Below are positions 24,031 to 34,194 of a stretch of 64,000 nt of DNA, one piece after another; positions within the stretch are counted from its first letter, which is position 1; each line of letters begins with the position of its first letter. The DNA is from Paenibacillus sp. BIC5C1 (lineage in GTDB: Bacteria > Bacillota > Bacilli > Paenibacillales > Paenibacillaceae): contig NZ_CP135922.1 of assembly GCF_032399705.1 (NCBI RefSeq), forward strand, positions 5,704,001 through 5,768,000. Direction: 5' to 3'. A program made the translations under genes and the position numbers. The notes under the pieces are model-generated. The model was not told where the DNA came from and ran no database searches. It saw only the letters and a list, made by a program, of their open reading frames with translations.

Positions 24031-26247
24031 CTAGCATTGTGCAGCTGTAACCGAAGAATCTATAGACCCCTCGCAGAGTTGCTGGTTCATTTTATACGCC
24101 TCAATCCCGGCCAGGAGTACAATGCCGATACCGTGCGTATCGTTCAGAATCCATCCCAGATCATCCCGGTAATAGAGTGCGGTAAAGGAGTAACCGGAAC
24201 CCCGACATACACCGTACACGTTGCCTTTATAATCAATGGACAGACGGGTCATGCCTTCCCATCCCCGGCGAACCGCATCCAGGTAGGCCTCTGGCTGCTT
24301 CAGCCAGCCTTCGCGAATACCGCGGGCATAGGCGTAAATGAACATCGATGTGCAGGAGGTTTCCTCATACGAATCGGGGCGATTCAGCACCTGATGCCAG
24401 AGACCATTTTCACCTTGCAGCGCCAGATACCCCTGACATAAATCCCGGTAGAAGTTCAGCAGTTCCGGCCGTTTGACGTGATCACTTGGTAGAATCGACA
24501 ATAGTTCGGTTAGTGAAAACAATACCCATCCATTCCCGCGTCCCCATGGTATACCCGTCGCCCGTCCACGTACAAAATCATACACATGGGACATGATCTG
24601 TTGTTCGGGAATATACAGATATTTGCGGAACATCAGGAACTGGTTGATCGCATCGTCCCAATAAGAAGTATCTCCCGTCAACTGGCCGTAACGCATCAGG
24701 AAAGGTGTGCTCATGTACAGATCATCACACCACATCGTTTCCTGGCGCATCTCTCCGCTGCCACGAACACGGTAAAAGGCTCCGTCATCCAAACGTTCCT
24801 GTTCATCCGTAATGTAACCCGCAATACGATCCGCCGTATCCCTTCCTCCACGAATGTCTCCGAGTTCCATCGCTGCCAGCAAAGTGGATCCAAACGAACC
24901 GCAGTCATCCAGACTGTCGATGGCAGACAACTGATTATTAATTCCCGCGGCGCCGTACCCTTCCCGATCCCACAGACCATAACGGTCAAACGACGTACTC
25001 AGGCCGATATGGTCCCGCACATACTGAACATAGTCGTCGCGTCCCAACTCCTGTCCAATCTGAAGAAGTCCAAGCAGGGTAACACCGAGTGGATAATTCC
25101 ATTTGCCATAATGGGTATTTTCCAAATAGGGCCGGACACTCGTTTCAGGTAGATCCACATGCCAGTATACACCTTGGGCTCCATCATCAAATACGGTATC
25201 TGTTACCACGATGTCTTGGGGAGATGGTTCAGAGCCTGGGGAAAATACACCCGTATACAGCCACACGTCGGGGCACCCTGCAACCGGATGAGGTGGTCTT
25301 AACCTCCAGCCTTTTGCAGTGGAATCCTTCGCATCTTCCAATGTAAATCCCCATAACTCGCTCCCAGCTTTGGTTTCACCTTTCGCTACCAGATCAGATG
25401 GACCGTAGCGACGAGGCAGTTCAATACGGAAATTGCCGCTTTGCCCAGCAGAATATATTTCCTTGCCATCAACGTACAGCGTCAGGGCACCTTCATGTTT
25501 TCCTTGCAAAAGAACAGGTGAAGATCCCGGTTGGATCACATCCAGTTTGGACCATGCGTACGCAACAGCAGGCTGCTCTGTCCCAAAGATTCTGGCGAAA
25601 GCTCCAACGTTCTTTTCCCCCTCTGTCCAGTCCCTGCGTGGATACCAAGAGAGGCCCGTTTCTTCTTCAGTCATGCCATCACGAGGGAGTGATGATAACG
25701 TTTCATCAACTGGTTCGGAGTACAGCCAGCCCTCCTGACCTTGGCGATCGACGCCTGGCGTGAGAAAGTGAAGCGGGAAATTTTTGAATGAAGCCGTTCC
25801 GTAAATCCCGCCGAATCCCACCTCTGTTTTGACAAAACAAAGCAACACATCGTTCCAGCCATATTTCACGGAGATCGGAATCTGGGTTCTTCGCTCGGGA
25901 AATAACTCCTGCAATAGCTCCGATTTGAAGATCTCTTCTCCGTTCACATAGACCGTCACCGGACTATAACAGTTCAGTCCCGTATTTAACGTAGCCTCCT
26001 GCTGGCTCCACAACTTGCCCCATACGTACACATACTGTCCTGCACGCGCTTCCTTCCACTTGGCATCCAGATTCAAATCATATCGGTAATCCCCAAGTCT
26101 GCGGAAACCTCCCTGATGGTACGCCCGAAATAAAAAGGAGTGTTTCGGATGGTCTCCAATATAACGCTGTGCCACCGTGGTCAAAATATCCGGAATTGAA
26201 TCATACACCTTGCCTGCAATCGCCTCGTTCTCATGAAAATAACGAAT
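24031..26247 (-). CDS. GH105 unsaturated rhamnogalacturonyl hydrolase, multidomain
   Basis: About 738 residues. The C-terminal 370 form an (alpha/alpha)6-type GH105/GH88 domain with WCDDLYMSTPFL (catalytic Asp region, near nt 24735), PWGRGNGWV and LWHQVL. It removes the 4,5-unsaturated uronic acid left by rhamnogalacturonan lyases. The N-terminal half looks like beta-sandwich carbohydrate-binding modules (VYVNGEEIF, LYVDGKEIY). No signal peptide, so it is cytoplasmic like B. subtilis YteR. Start problem: AGGAAGGGAG lies just after the deacetylase stop, but no ATG, GTG or TTG follows in frame; ATT (26247) or ATC (26250) fits the spacing. The upstream ATG at 26391 would put 48 residues antiparallel to nothing known, inside the deacetylase gene in another frame. 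Confidence 0.85.
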   Translation of the reverse strand: MRYFHENEAIAGKVYDSIPDILTTVAQRYIGDHPKHSFLFRAYHQGGFRRLGDYRYDLNLDAKWKEARAGQYVYVWGKLWSQQEATLNTGLNCYSPVTVYVNGEEIFKSELLQELFPERRTQIPISVKYGWNDVLLCFVKTEVGFGGIYGTASFKNFPLHFLTPGVDRQGQEGWLYSEPVDETLSSLPRDGMTEEETGLSWYPRRDWTEGEKNVGAFARIFGTEQPAVAYAWSKLDVIQPGSSPVLLQGKHEGALTLYVDGKEIYSAGQSGNFRIELPRRYGPSDLVAKGETKAGSELWGFTLEDAKDSTAKGWRLRPPHPVAGCPDVWLYTGVFSPGSEPSPQDIVVTDTVFDDGAQGVYWHVDLPETSVRPYLENTHYGKWNYPLGVTLLGLLQIGQELGRDDYVQYVRDHIGLSTSFDRYGLWDREGYGAAGINNQLSAIDSLDDCGSFGSTLLAAMELGDIRGGRDTADRIAGYITDEQERLDDGAFYRVRGSGEMRQETMWCDDLYMSTPFLMRYGQLTGDTSYWDDAINQFLMFRKYLYIPEQQIMSHVYDFVRGRATGIPWGRGNGWVLFSLTELLSILPSDHVKRPELLNFYRDLCQGYLALQGENGLWHQVLNRPDSYEETSCTSMFIYAYARGIREGWLKQPEAYLDAVRRGWEGMTRLSIDYKGNVYGVCRGSGYSFTALYYRDDLGWILNDTHGIGIVLLAGIEAYKMNQQLCEGSIDSSVTAAQC

Positions 26248-26264
26248 GATCGTCAGCTCCCTTC

Positions 26265-27086
26265 CTATACCTTGATTCGTTGGGTTAGACGCAATGTCTC
26301 TCCAGCCTTCACTTCCAACACCTGCTGATCTGCCGTAAACCAGACGGAGATTGCGGATGGATTGTGGATGATGGACCGATCTGCTGAACATTCCAGACGT
26401 TTGACCGCTTTCCAGTAAGCAATCACTTCGATGTTCGTCGCGTACCAGATGTCGCCCCGGCCGCCAATCTGCTCAGCAAACTGCTCTATAATCTGCCAAT
26501 TGTCGTTATCATTGAATTCGTAGCTGTGACCCCATACATATAACAGGAGTGGCGTACCTGTCTTCGTATGCTGGATAAATCGAGCGGCATGGGCCGTCAA
26601 ATCATGGTTGTGGTGGCAGGTCGGATGCCATTCAAGGGGCCGCTCAGGCAGGGTGTACCTGCCATGGGATTCAACCGTGCGTGCATAATCGATGCCGAGC
26701 CATTCGAGCTTGGTGCTGAGAGAACGATCATAACCTCCATTCGGATAGGCCATGCCTCTTACTGGATAACCAACAAGCTGTTCCAGCGATCTCCGATCTT
26801 CCATGATCTCTTCGGTCAGCAGCTCATCCGGAACATAGGGCAATGTGGGATGGGTGACCGTATGCACAGCCACTTCATGCCCGGCATATAATTCAGCTAC
26901 TTCTGTCGTTTCAATTCGGCCAGGCTTGCTCAGCGTACCGGAATTCAGATTGAATGTGCCCCGCAGCCCATGTTGATTGAAAATTCCCACCAGTCTGCGA
27001 TCATGCACCACGCCATCGTCATAACTGAGCGTCAACGCCTTCATCACGCCACCCGGGTAGCGGTCAAACTGGATACGATGTCCCAT
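26265..27086 (-). CDS. Polysaccharide deacetylase family protein
   Basis: A 273-residue CE4-like NodB-fold protein. TLSYDDG (metal/catalytic Asp pair, residues about 20-25), a VHTVTHPTLP metal motif and a YPNGGYDRS loop are present, then WHPTCHHN and YVWGHSYEF. It would remove acetyl groups from an oligosaccharide in the cytoplasm, as no signal peptide is present. Start ATG with GGGAGGAG. It sits between the GH106-like and GH105 genes, so its natural target is probably an acetylated pectin oligosaccharide. Confidence 0.85.
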   Translation of the reverse strand: MGHRIQFDRYPGGVMKALTLSYDDGVVHDRRLVGIFNQHGLRGTFNLNSGTLSKPGRIETTEVAELYAGHEVAVHTVTHPTLPYVPDELLTEEIMEDRRSLEQLVGYPVRGMAYPNGGYDRSLSTKLEWLGIDYARTVESHGRYTLPERPLEWHPTCHHNHDLTAHAARFIQHTKTGTPLLLYVWGHSYEFNDNDNWQIIEQFAEQIGGRGDIWYATNIEVIAYWKAVKRLECSADRSIIHNPSAISVWFTADQQVLEVKAGETLRLTQRIKV

Positions 27087-27155
27087 CTTTTTACTCCTCC
27101 CAATTCAACTTCTTCTTCGTAATCTCCAGGAATAAATCCGTTTATCTTGAGAGGT

Positions 27156-30100
27156 TTATTCTTCAGCTGATCCATGGCCAGCTTCCCGCAAACTGTGGCT
27201 GCCCGAGTCAAAATACGTACCTTCCAGCAGTCCAATTAATGTATTGGTAACTCGTACTTCAATATCGTTGTCCCCTGCTCGCAGCATGGAGGCTTCTCCC
27301 GTCCAACGATATGGAGACCAGCATCGAATACCCAGACTATAACCATTCACCCGTACTTCTACCACATCCTGTACCCGCCAGTCGATGAATTCCAGGTCGA
27401 ATGACATCCTCTCTTCAGCAGGATCATCCAGCCAAAAGTTACGTTTATAACTCATCTCTCCTGCAAAGTAGGGATAAAGCGGTTGGGGTTCCGGCTGAAT
27501 CCGAATCGCTGTATCCGGTTCAGGAACAAGAGAGATCATCCCCTCATGATGGAATTCCACGCCAAACCGCCCTTGCAGATACAGCGGATCAACGATACCT
27601 TCTTCATCCCTTGTGACCTGTACAGTAACGGTCATTTCATTCAGACCACTGCGCAACAACTCTGTTATATTGCAACTAATATTATGGTGATCGGTAATTT
27701 CAACCGTCTCAAATTGATCGATTCCAATCTGTTGTCCGTTGATTTCCATGGTCCAGTCACCTGATATCGCTGCCCTGTCCATGAATAACAGACATTCTGC
27801 CAATGCCGTTCTCAGCTCAAATGTAGTCGTATACTTGCACTGGATTGGATAGGCAACAGATGCTTTCTTCGGTGTACCAAATACCTGATTAAACTGGAGC
27901 GGCAGAAGATGGTTCTCCGGCAATTCAGCCGCCTGGTCAATAAACGGTTTGACTGTAACATGATTACGTTCAAAAATTACACCGTTGTCATTGGAAGCCG
28001 TTACGTTGAACTCTCCCATTCGAAGTGTGTTGGCCTGCACCGTTTCCAGGCGCCATGGCCCTTCCGACGGAAGCTGAATGGTATAGGGTGCATTTTCAGT
28101 CTCAGTAACTAAACGGTCCGCTCCAGACTTCGTCCCTGTTTGGATCAGAGCAAAAGAATTCCCCTCAGATGCCTCTTGGGCATGTTGTAAAGTGAGCTTC
28201 ACAGCATGGGCTTCATAGGGAGCAAGCTTTAGCGAAATGCACCACTCCCCTCCACTGCTGGTATATGGTAATGGATCACACTGTCCTGTCTCCAGATCGA
28301 GCCGTTCCGCAAGCAGAGTTGTACCCGCTGAAAGATCAACATCCGTCCATAACCGCTTGGCTACCATTTTCAATTGCCCTTCAAGGTGTTGGCCCTCCTG
28401 GTTGGACAAAAAGATTATAAACTCTCCGTCCGATAATTGACGGGTCTGCATAAGTAGCGACGCACTTTCTTCCTCCATAATCCAACAGATCGGTTCGGGC
28501 AGTACCTGATCCAGCAGCAGGGAGATCAATTCCAAGGAGAAGTCATCCCCGCGACCTGTTCCCGCAGGTAGAAAATAGGCATTTCCCTGCCCCCGTCGCC
28601 ACATGGATTCTCCGCTGTCGTGATCTGTTTCTTCCGTATTGCCCCAATATGCCTCGTGCGGCTGGTTGCCTGCACCAAAGAACTTAGCAGCCTCATCTCC
28701 CGCAGGGCTCCCCGGCTGGATGGCTACATGTGGTGGCATGCCCACGGAAATGACCGTTCCTCCCTGTTCCACGAACTGTTTCACCTGCTGCCAGGCTGCT
28801 GCCTCCAGGTTCAGCATCGGTGGAAGAATCAGTACCTCGTAACGTGCAACGCCATTCTGAATTGTGCCATCGGCCAGCACAGCTTCGGCCAACAGCTCGG
28901 GGTCCAGATGGTCATAGTCACGTCTGTTTTCGAGCAAGTGGGAGCTAATGCGCATCCAGTCGTTCGTGAGACGATCCAGCTTGGTCCGTTCTGCTTCGTC
29001 CTCTCCACCATATTCGAATCCGTGAAGCGGATTGCCCATGAGGCTCCAGAACGTGGTCGTTGGATCAAGCACAGCAATTCGAATGTCCGCTGTCCCGGTG
29101 CTCATCAGATAGCTTAAACGTCCCGTGTAATCTCCCAACTGTCGGAAATGACGCCAATACGGGTTCTGTATAAACTGGGATGGCGGTGCATCATGCTTGG
29201 CAAGTCCTCCGATAGTATAGAAAAAGGCGTGGAAGTTAAAAAAGTTGGTGCCCATGGCTGCCATCCGGTCAATCATCCATTTGGCATCCTGTAAGGTCAT
29301 CGACCAGCCTACACTGTGGAAGCACTCTATCAAATTACGACTTCGTCCCAACTGTCTGGCAAGCGAGCTGACCATCTTCGGATTGTCACGCATTTTTTTG
29401 CCATACCGCTCCAAAATCCAGGATAAGGGACGTCCGATTTTCTCATGCGCCGAATCTCCACCTGGCATGTGGCTGAACAACTGCGTGGTCATCCGTACCC
29501 CAGGCACTTCTGCCGCATACTGAATCCCTGCTTCTTCGCACCAGTCATGTACCTGCTTGTGATATGACTCCCTGAGCAGCAGATGTAACGACTGGTAGTA
29601 GTCATACCGGATTCGTTCTGCATCTGGGACATCACCATGCAGCAGAGCGGGTAGGGACTCGATCAGACTGTAACCACAGCGTTCGCTAAAAAATCGGGGA
29701 AGCTGTGGAGACCAAGGAATACGCCCGAGCGGTGCAATTTCATCAGAGAACACGCCTTTGATTACGCTTTCAAATCGTTCTCCAACGGCTTCCTTATACC
29801 GTTCGTGGGTCAGTTCAATAAAACGGCTCATCGCTTCTTGGTGACACGGGTCTACAAAGTTGCCGTAATATTTGAAATCATCCATCTCTTCTTCCTGAAA
29901 TATAATCACGTCCCATTCCCCAGCGGGAGCTTTCCATAACAGGCGGAAAGCCGTTCGGTATGTAAAAAACCGCTTGCGATTATACGACGTGAGTCCTGTC
30001 TCCTGATATACCTGATCCGTCTGGATATTGCCGATGTTACTGCGCAAATCAATGGATTCATGCCACAATCGTTTGCCCTGCCCATCCTTGGGTATTGCCT

Positions 30101-30506
30101 TCGCCACTAAAATTCGACCCCACGGCAACTCATAATTCACTGTTTCTCCGCCATGAACACAAATCTGCTGATGTACCAGCTGGCGCTGCTTCGCCTCAGG
30201 AAAATCAAGTGTCACCTCACCGCCGGCCATCCCGCTTGGATAGGGATACTCATCATATAACCATACCTGCATGCCGCAGGCGGCCGCCGCCTCCACTGCA
30301 ATCCGTACCTTGTCAAACCATGCCTCGGACAGATAGGGAATCTCCAGCCCCTGACGTGGACAGATGAAAAAACCACCTACACCCTGTGCAGACATTTCGG
30401 CTATTTGCCGTTTGATTTGCCCTTCTTCCATATCCCCATTCCAAAACCAAAAGGGATGAACCCGGTACTGCGCCTCGGGATTTTCAAATGCATCCCCGTT
30501 CCACAT
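27156..30506 (-). CDS. GH106-like alpha-L-rhamnosidase
   Basis: A cytoplasmic glycoside hydrolase of 1116 residues. The N-terminus opens with YRVHPFWFWNGDM and runs into a barrel with VGGFFICPRQGLEIPYLSE and WLYDEYPYPSGMAGG, as in GH106 rhamnosidases. Downstream come a glutamine-amidotransferase-like domain and C-terminal beta-sandwiches (KRNFWLDDP, VRVNGYSLG). Expected to release L-rhamnose from rhamnogalacturonan fragments. The ATG at 30506 (MWNGDAF) follows GGGAGGAAGCGAC; the TTG further upstream is not needed. It is in line with the ABC importer genes and the two downstream enzymes. Confidence 0.82.
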   Translation of the reverse strand: MWNGDAFENPEAQYRVHPFWFWNGDMEEGQIKRQIAEMSAQGVGGFFICPRQGLEIPYLSEAWFDKVRIAVEAAAACGMQVWLYDEYPYPSGMAGGEVTLDFPEAKQRQLVHQQICVHGGETVNYELPWGRILVAKAIPKDGQGKRLWHESIDLRSNIGNIQTDQVYQETGLTSYNRKRFFTYRTAFRLLWKAPAGEWDVIIFQEEEMDDFKYYGNFVDPCHQEAMSRFIELTHERYKEAVGERFESVIKGVFSDEIAPLGRIPWSPQLPRFFSERCGYSLIESLPALLHGDVPDAERIRYDYYQSLHLLLRESYHKQVHDWCEEAGIQYAAEVPGVRMTTQLFSHMPGGDSAHEKIGRPLSWILERYGKKMRDNPKMVSSLARQLGRSRNLIECFHSVGWSMTLQDAKWMIDRMAAMGTNFFNFHAFFYTIGGLAKHDAPPSQFIQNPYWRHFRQLGDYTGRLSYLMSTGTADIRIAVLDPTTTFWSLMGNPLHGFEYGGEDEAERTKLDRLTNDWMRISSHLLENRRDYDHLDPELLAEAVLADGTIQNGVARYEVLILPPMLNLEAAAWQQVKQFVEQGGTVISVGMPPHVAIQPGSPAGDEAAKFFGAGNQPHEAYWGNTEETDHDSGESMWRRGQGNAYFLPAGTGRGDDFSLELISLLLDQVLPEPICWIMEEESASLLMQTRQLSDGEFIIFLSNQEGQHLEGQLKMVAKRLWTDVDLSAGTTLLAERLDLETGQCDPLPYTSSGGEWCISLKLAPYEAHAVKLTLQHAQEASEGNSFALIQTGTKSGADRLVTETENAPYTIQLPSEGPWRLETVQANTLRMGEFNVTASNDNGVIFERNHVTVKPFIDQAAELPENHLLPLQFNQVFGTPKKASVAYPIQCKYTTTFELRTALAECLLFMDRAAISGDWTMEINGQQIGIDQFETVEITDHHNISCNITELLRSGLNEMTVTVQVTRDEEGIVDPLYLQGRFGVEFHHEGMISLVPEPDTAIRIQPEPQPLYPYFAGEMSYKRNFWLDDPAEERMSFDLEFIDWRVQDVVEVRVNGYSLGIRCWSPYRWTGEASMLRAGDNDIEVRVTNTLIGLLEGTYFDSGSHSLREAGHGSAEE

Positions 30507-30684
30507 GTCGCTTCCTCCCTGTATGTGCAAGAGTGGTCGTCCATCTACCGTTAACGTTCATTTAAGTTCAAATAGGTTTGTTTTGCATTGATTATACATC
30601 AAAATCCAAAGACTGGAAGCTATAATTCACAAAAAAAGAGATGAAGATGGTTTTAATCGTCCTGAACTATGCATATACGGAAAT

Positions 30685-30724
30685 GCCCGGCTGCACCTTT
30701 GCACTACAAGCAAGGCTGCCGGGC
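30685..30724 (-). terminator. Possible weak terminator after the solute-binding protein
   Basis: GCCCGGC...AGCCTTGC pairs with GCAAAGG...GCCGGGC on the minus strand. The tail is short (ATTT), so partial read-through into the GH106-like gene is possible. It would make the binding protein more abundant than the enzymes downstream. Confidence 0.5.
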
Positions 30725-30738
30725 TCTGGAACATCAAA

Positions 30739-32244
30739 CTACTTCAGTGCGGCGTACAGCTCATTCACTTCTTTGACATAGTCGTCGCCGCCACTGCTTT
30801 TCCACAATGCAACAGCATCCTGGAAGCCTTTTTCATCAATTTGCCCCACGATGAATTTGATACGGGCATCATTGATGATGTTATCGAGCTGCGGTCCTTT
30901 CTGGGCATAAACATCGGAAATCAGTGGTTCGCCAGGATTGGCAATGACGATTTCCTCATTGGCTTTCTGCACCTGTGCAACCTTTTCGCGAACAGGTGTC
31001 TGTTGCACACGAAGGGTTCTGTCTTCGGGAACAAACATCAGAATCTGATTTAAGCCCTGTACATCTCGCAGCGCCAGTTTATCAGTGGTAGGAATGATGT
31101 AACCCTCTTTTTTCTCATACTGCTTGCCCTCCAGACCGTTCCCCAGCAGCGCCTGTAATTCAGGTTCATTTAGTTGATCCAGGAAACTCAGCACCTTCTT
31201 CAGTTCTTCTTCCGTTTTGACACTGCTTTTGGAAATGGCAATCATGCCGGAATAGCCGGATGTTGGCATATCACGTAATCCCTTTGGACCTTCCATCGCT
31301 TGAAGTACATCCACATGGCCAGTCGCTGACGGATCTTTCTCCAGTATCTTCTGATCCATCCGCTGTGCGTTATCCGCTACATCCACCATGACACCCGCTT
31401 GCCCGTTTACAAAAGGGTCAGGCAATTTCGTTGCATCCATCACGGCAAAGTCCTTGTTGACCAGACCTTCGCTATAGATTTGGCGGAAAAATTTCAGAGC
31501 TTCCATATATTCTGGAGTCTCATGTGCCGGCATTAAACCTCCGTTACCATCATCGCCCCATTTGTTGGGTGCACCAAACCAAATCTGCATATTATCCCAA
31601 GGGCCCGTGAATTTGCTCGCCACCAGACCGTAGGTATCGTCTTTACCGTTGCCGTCCGGATCATCCTTCGTGAACGCTTTCAATACATTGTAAAACTCGT
31701 CAATGGTCTTTGGCTCTTCCAGACCAAGCTTCTCCAGCCAATCCTTGCGGATCGTAACACCGTTACGTCCCAGAGCACGTGCGCGGTAGATGCCATAGGT
31801 TTTGCCATCGATAGAAGCATTATTGGTAATAATTTCATTCATCTTGCTCAGGTTCGGATAGTCTTTCAAATAAGGTCCAAGCTCCCAGAAAGCTCCGGTA
31901 CGAGCTGCATTAATAAAACTTGGGGACTTACCAAGCACAACCATAACATCTGGCAGCTTGCCCGAGGCCAGCGTGATATTGAATTTGTCCTCATAAGAGC
32001 TGCTCGGTACCCATTGCAGATTCACGTCCACCTTGGTCAATTCCTCTAGCTTCTGAATCACAGGGCTGTTATCCGGCGGATTCTCCGCTTCAAAGTTCGG
32101 AAGCATAATCGTGATCTGATCCGTGCCTCCCGCAGCTGTTCCTGAACCTGCTTTGTCCGTGGAGCAAGCTCCCAGAACGGTACTCAGCACTAATGTTGCT
32201 GAGAGTAGCAATGCGCCTTTTTTGAATCCAGTATTTTGTCCCAT
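30739..32244 (-). CDS. Extracellular sugar-binding lipoprotein (LplA-like)
   Basis: A 501-residue substrate-binding protein of an ABC importer. A lipoprotein signal ends in LGAC (Cys27). Family features: an N-terminal ITIMLPNFEAENPPDNSP, then LTKVDVNLQWV and KLPDVMVV, and C-terminal segments typical of the long Lpl-type binding proteins. It follows two permease genes by 18 bases. The ligand is probably a pectin-derived oligosaccharide, judged from the neighbouring GH105 and GH106 genes. Start ATG with AAGGGGGAG. Confidence 0.9.
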   Translation of the reverse strand: MGQNTGFKKGALLLSATLVLSTVLGACSTDKAGSGTAAGGTDQITIMLPNFEAENPPDNSPVIQKLEELTKVDVNLQWVPSSSYEDKFNITLASGKLPDVMVVLGKSPSFINAARTGAFWELGPYLKDYPNLSKMNEIITNNASIDGKTYGIYRARALGRNGVTIRKDWLEKLGLEEPKTIDEFYNVLKAFTKDDPDGNGKDDTYGLVASKFTGPWDNMQIWFGAPNKWGDDGNGGLMPAHETPEYMEALKFFRQIYSEGLVNKDFAVMDATKLPDPFVNGQAGVMVDVADNAQRMDQKILEKDPSATGHVDVLQAMEGPKGLRDMPTSGYSGMIAISKSSVKTEEELKKVLSFLDQLNEPELQALLGNGLEGKQYEKKEGYIIPTTDKLALRDVQGLNQILMFVPEDRTLRVQQTPVREKVAQVQKANEEIVIANPGEPLISDVYAQKGPQLDNIINDARIKFIVGQIDEKGFQDAVALWKSSGGDDYVKEVNELYAALK

Positions 32245-32262
32245 ACGTTCTCCCCCTTGGCT

Positions 32263-33150
32263 TTAGCCTTTGATTGAACCTAACATGACACCTTTGGCAA
32301 AATGCTTCTGCAAAAACGGATACACCAACAAAATTGGAATAGTACCTACGACGATAACTGCCATTTTGATCGACTGCTCTGGTGGCTGTACAAAATTAGG
32401 GTCCATGTTCGCCATATCTCCGACACTGGCTTGTGAGAGCAATACGATCTGTCTCAGCATGACTTGCAGTGGCCATTTGTCGCTGTCGGAGATGTACAGG
32501 AGTGCCGAGAAAAAGTTATTCCAGTGCCCTACGGCGTAGAATAACGCAAATGTGGCAATCACCGGTTTGGATAATGGCAGAACAATTCGCCACAGTACCC
32601 CAAGATCCGAACAGCCGTCGATACGAGCCGCTTCCTCCAGCCCTGGCGGCATTTGTTGAAAAAAGTTTTTGACAACAATTAAGTTAAAAGCGCTGATCGC
32701 GCCAGGAAGCATAAGGGCCCAGTAGGAATCCAGAAGTCCAAGTCCACGAATGACGAGATAGGTCGGGATCATCCCGCCGCCAAACAACATGGAGAAAATA
32801 ACCATGTTCATCATGACATTTCGGCCCCAGAAATCACTTCGGGACAGCGGGTAAGCCATCGTAAGCGTGAAGAAGAGATTGACCAATGTACCTGCAACCG
32901 TAACAAATATTGAAACGCCTATACTGCGGAAGATGGTGGACGAGGAAAAAATATACTCATATGCACTGAATGAAAACACCTTCGGAATAAGAAAAAAACT
33001 GCGTTCGGTAATCTCGGCTTCGGTCGCGAATGAATTCCCTATAATATACAGGAAAGGAAGAACGGTTAATATGCCCAGAATCCCCAGCATGACGTAATTG
33101 AAAATATCAAATACTCTGCCGGCAGGGCTGTTGTATAGACGGCTGTTCAT
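32263..33150 (-). CDS. Carbohydrate ABC transporter permease (LplC-like)
   Basis: A 295-residue inner-membrane permease with six predicted helices and the binding-protein-dependent EAA loop (PGLEEAARIDGCSDLGVLWRIVLPLSKP). It is the second permease of the CUT1 importer. The ATG at 33150 (MNSRLYNS) follows AAAGGAGG; an in-frame TTG at 33171 overlaps that site and is unlikely. No ATPase gene is present, as usual for Lpl-type importers that share MsmX. Confidence 0.93.
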   Translation of the reverse strand: MNSRLYNSPAGRVFDIFNYVMLGILGILTVLPFLYIIGNSFATEAEITERSFFLIPKVFSFSAYEYIFSSSTIFRSIGVSIFVTVAGTLVNLFFTLTMAYPLSRSDFWGRNVMMNMVIFSMLFGGGMIPTYLVIRGLGLLDSYWALMLPGAISAFNLIVVKNFFQQMPPGLEEAARIDGCSDLGVLWRIVLPLSKPVIATFALFYAVGHWNNFFSALLYISDSDKWPLQVMLRQIVLLSQASVGDMANMDPNFVQPPEQSIKMAVIVVGTIPILLVYPFLQKHFAKGVMLGSIKG

Positions 33151-33189
33151 GGGCGATTTCCTCCTTTTCAATGGATGATGAACATGCTC

Positions 33190-34173
33190 TCAATAGATTC
33201 CGGGATGCCCGAATTTCTTGGCCAGTTTGTTGCTGCCCAGCACCAGAATAATTCCGACCACAGACTTGAATAACCCAACCGCGGTACTGTAACTAAATGC
33301 ACCCTGCGTAATCCCAACGGTGTATACATACGTATCAAATACATCTGCCACATCACGATTCAGCGAGTTGGTCATCAGATAGATCTGTTCAAAACCGGTA
33401 TCCAGGAAGTTACCCAGCCTGAGAATGAGCAAAATAACAATGGTCGTACGAATCGCTGGAAGCGTGATATGCCACATGCGTCGTAATCGTCCTGCACCAT
33501 CCACAATGGAAGCTTCATATTGCTCTGTATCCACACCAGCCAGTGCGGCTAAGAAGATGATCGTTCCCCAACCCATCTCCTTCCACATCATCTGAACAAT
33601 AATGAGCGGACGGAATGAACCCGGACTTGCCAGCACATCAATCGGCTTGCCTGTAATCCAGGAGATCAGGTCATAGAGTACCCCACCTTGCGGAGTCAGG
33701 AATACATAAGTGATACTCGCGATAATGACCATCGAAACAAAGTGAGGTACATAGACCAGCGTCTGGATGGTCCTTTTGAAGAAAGCGACCCGGATTTCAT
33801 TGAGTAACAAAGCGATAATAATCGGTGCCGGGAAAAAGAATATAAGATCATATAGGGCAAGGACGAGCGTATTTCTCAGCAATCGGAAGAAATCCGGATT
33901 GGAGAAAAAATTCGTAAAGTTCTCCATGCCCACCCATTGACTATCGCGAATGCCCAGAAAAGGCTGATAGTCCTGAAAGGCAATAACGATCCCCCACATG
34001 GGCAAGTATTTAAAAATGACAAAGTACAAAAATCCGGGAAGCACAAGCACGTACAGCCATTTATTTCGTTTGATCTGCCTCTTCCAATTGGACTCACGCT
34101 TCATCGGCAATGCGGCCATCTCCACTTGAGCTGCTGTAGCGCCATTTCCATTCCAGTCCGTCTTCCCGTTCAT
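33190..34173 (-). CDS. Carbohydrate ABC transporter permease (LplB-like)
   Basis: A 327-residue permease with six predicted helices and the EAA loop near the C-terminus (DTEQYEASIVDGAGRLRRMWHITLPAIR). It starts the importer operon, with ATG preceded by GGGAGGGGAGAC. An exact catabolite-response element lies 22 bases upstream of the start codon. The linked AraC-type regulator gene is upstream on the same strand behind its own terminator. Confidence 0.93.
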   Translation of the reverse strand: MNGKTDWNGNGATAAQVEMAALPMKRESNWKRQIKRNKWLYVLVLPGFLYFVIFKYLPMWGIVIAFQDYQPFLGIRDSQWVGMENFTNFFSNPDFFRLLRNTLVLALYDLIFFFPAPIIIALLLNEIRVAFFKRTIQTLVYVPHFVSMVIIASITYVFLTPQGGVLYDLISWITGKPIDVLASPGSFRPLIIVQMMWKEMGWGTIIFLAALAGVDTEQYEASIVDGAGRLRRMWHITLPAIRTTIVILLILRLGNFLDTGFEQIYLMTNSLNRDVADVFDTYVYTVGITQGAFSYSTAVGLFKSVVGIILVLGSNKLAKKFGHPGIY

Positions 34174-34194
34174 AATGTCTCCCCTCCCTATCTA

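Noticed and set aside
24586..25152. Plus-strand frame of 188 codons
   Set aside because: Antisense shadow of the GH105 gene, whose motifs are unambiguous.
30545..30570. cre-like sequence upstream of the GH106-like gene
   Set aside because: TGAACGTTAACG lacks the TGWAANCG spacing, so it fails the consensus.
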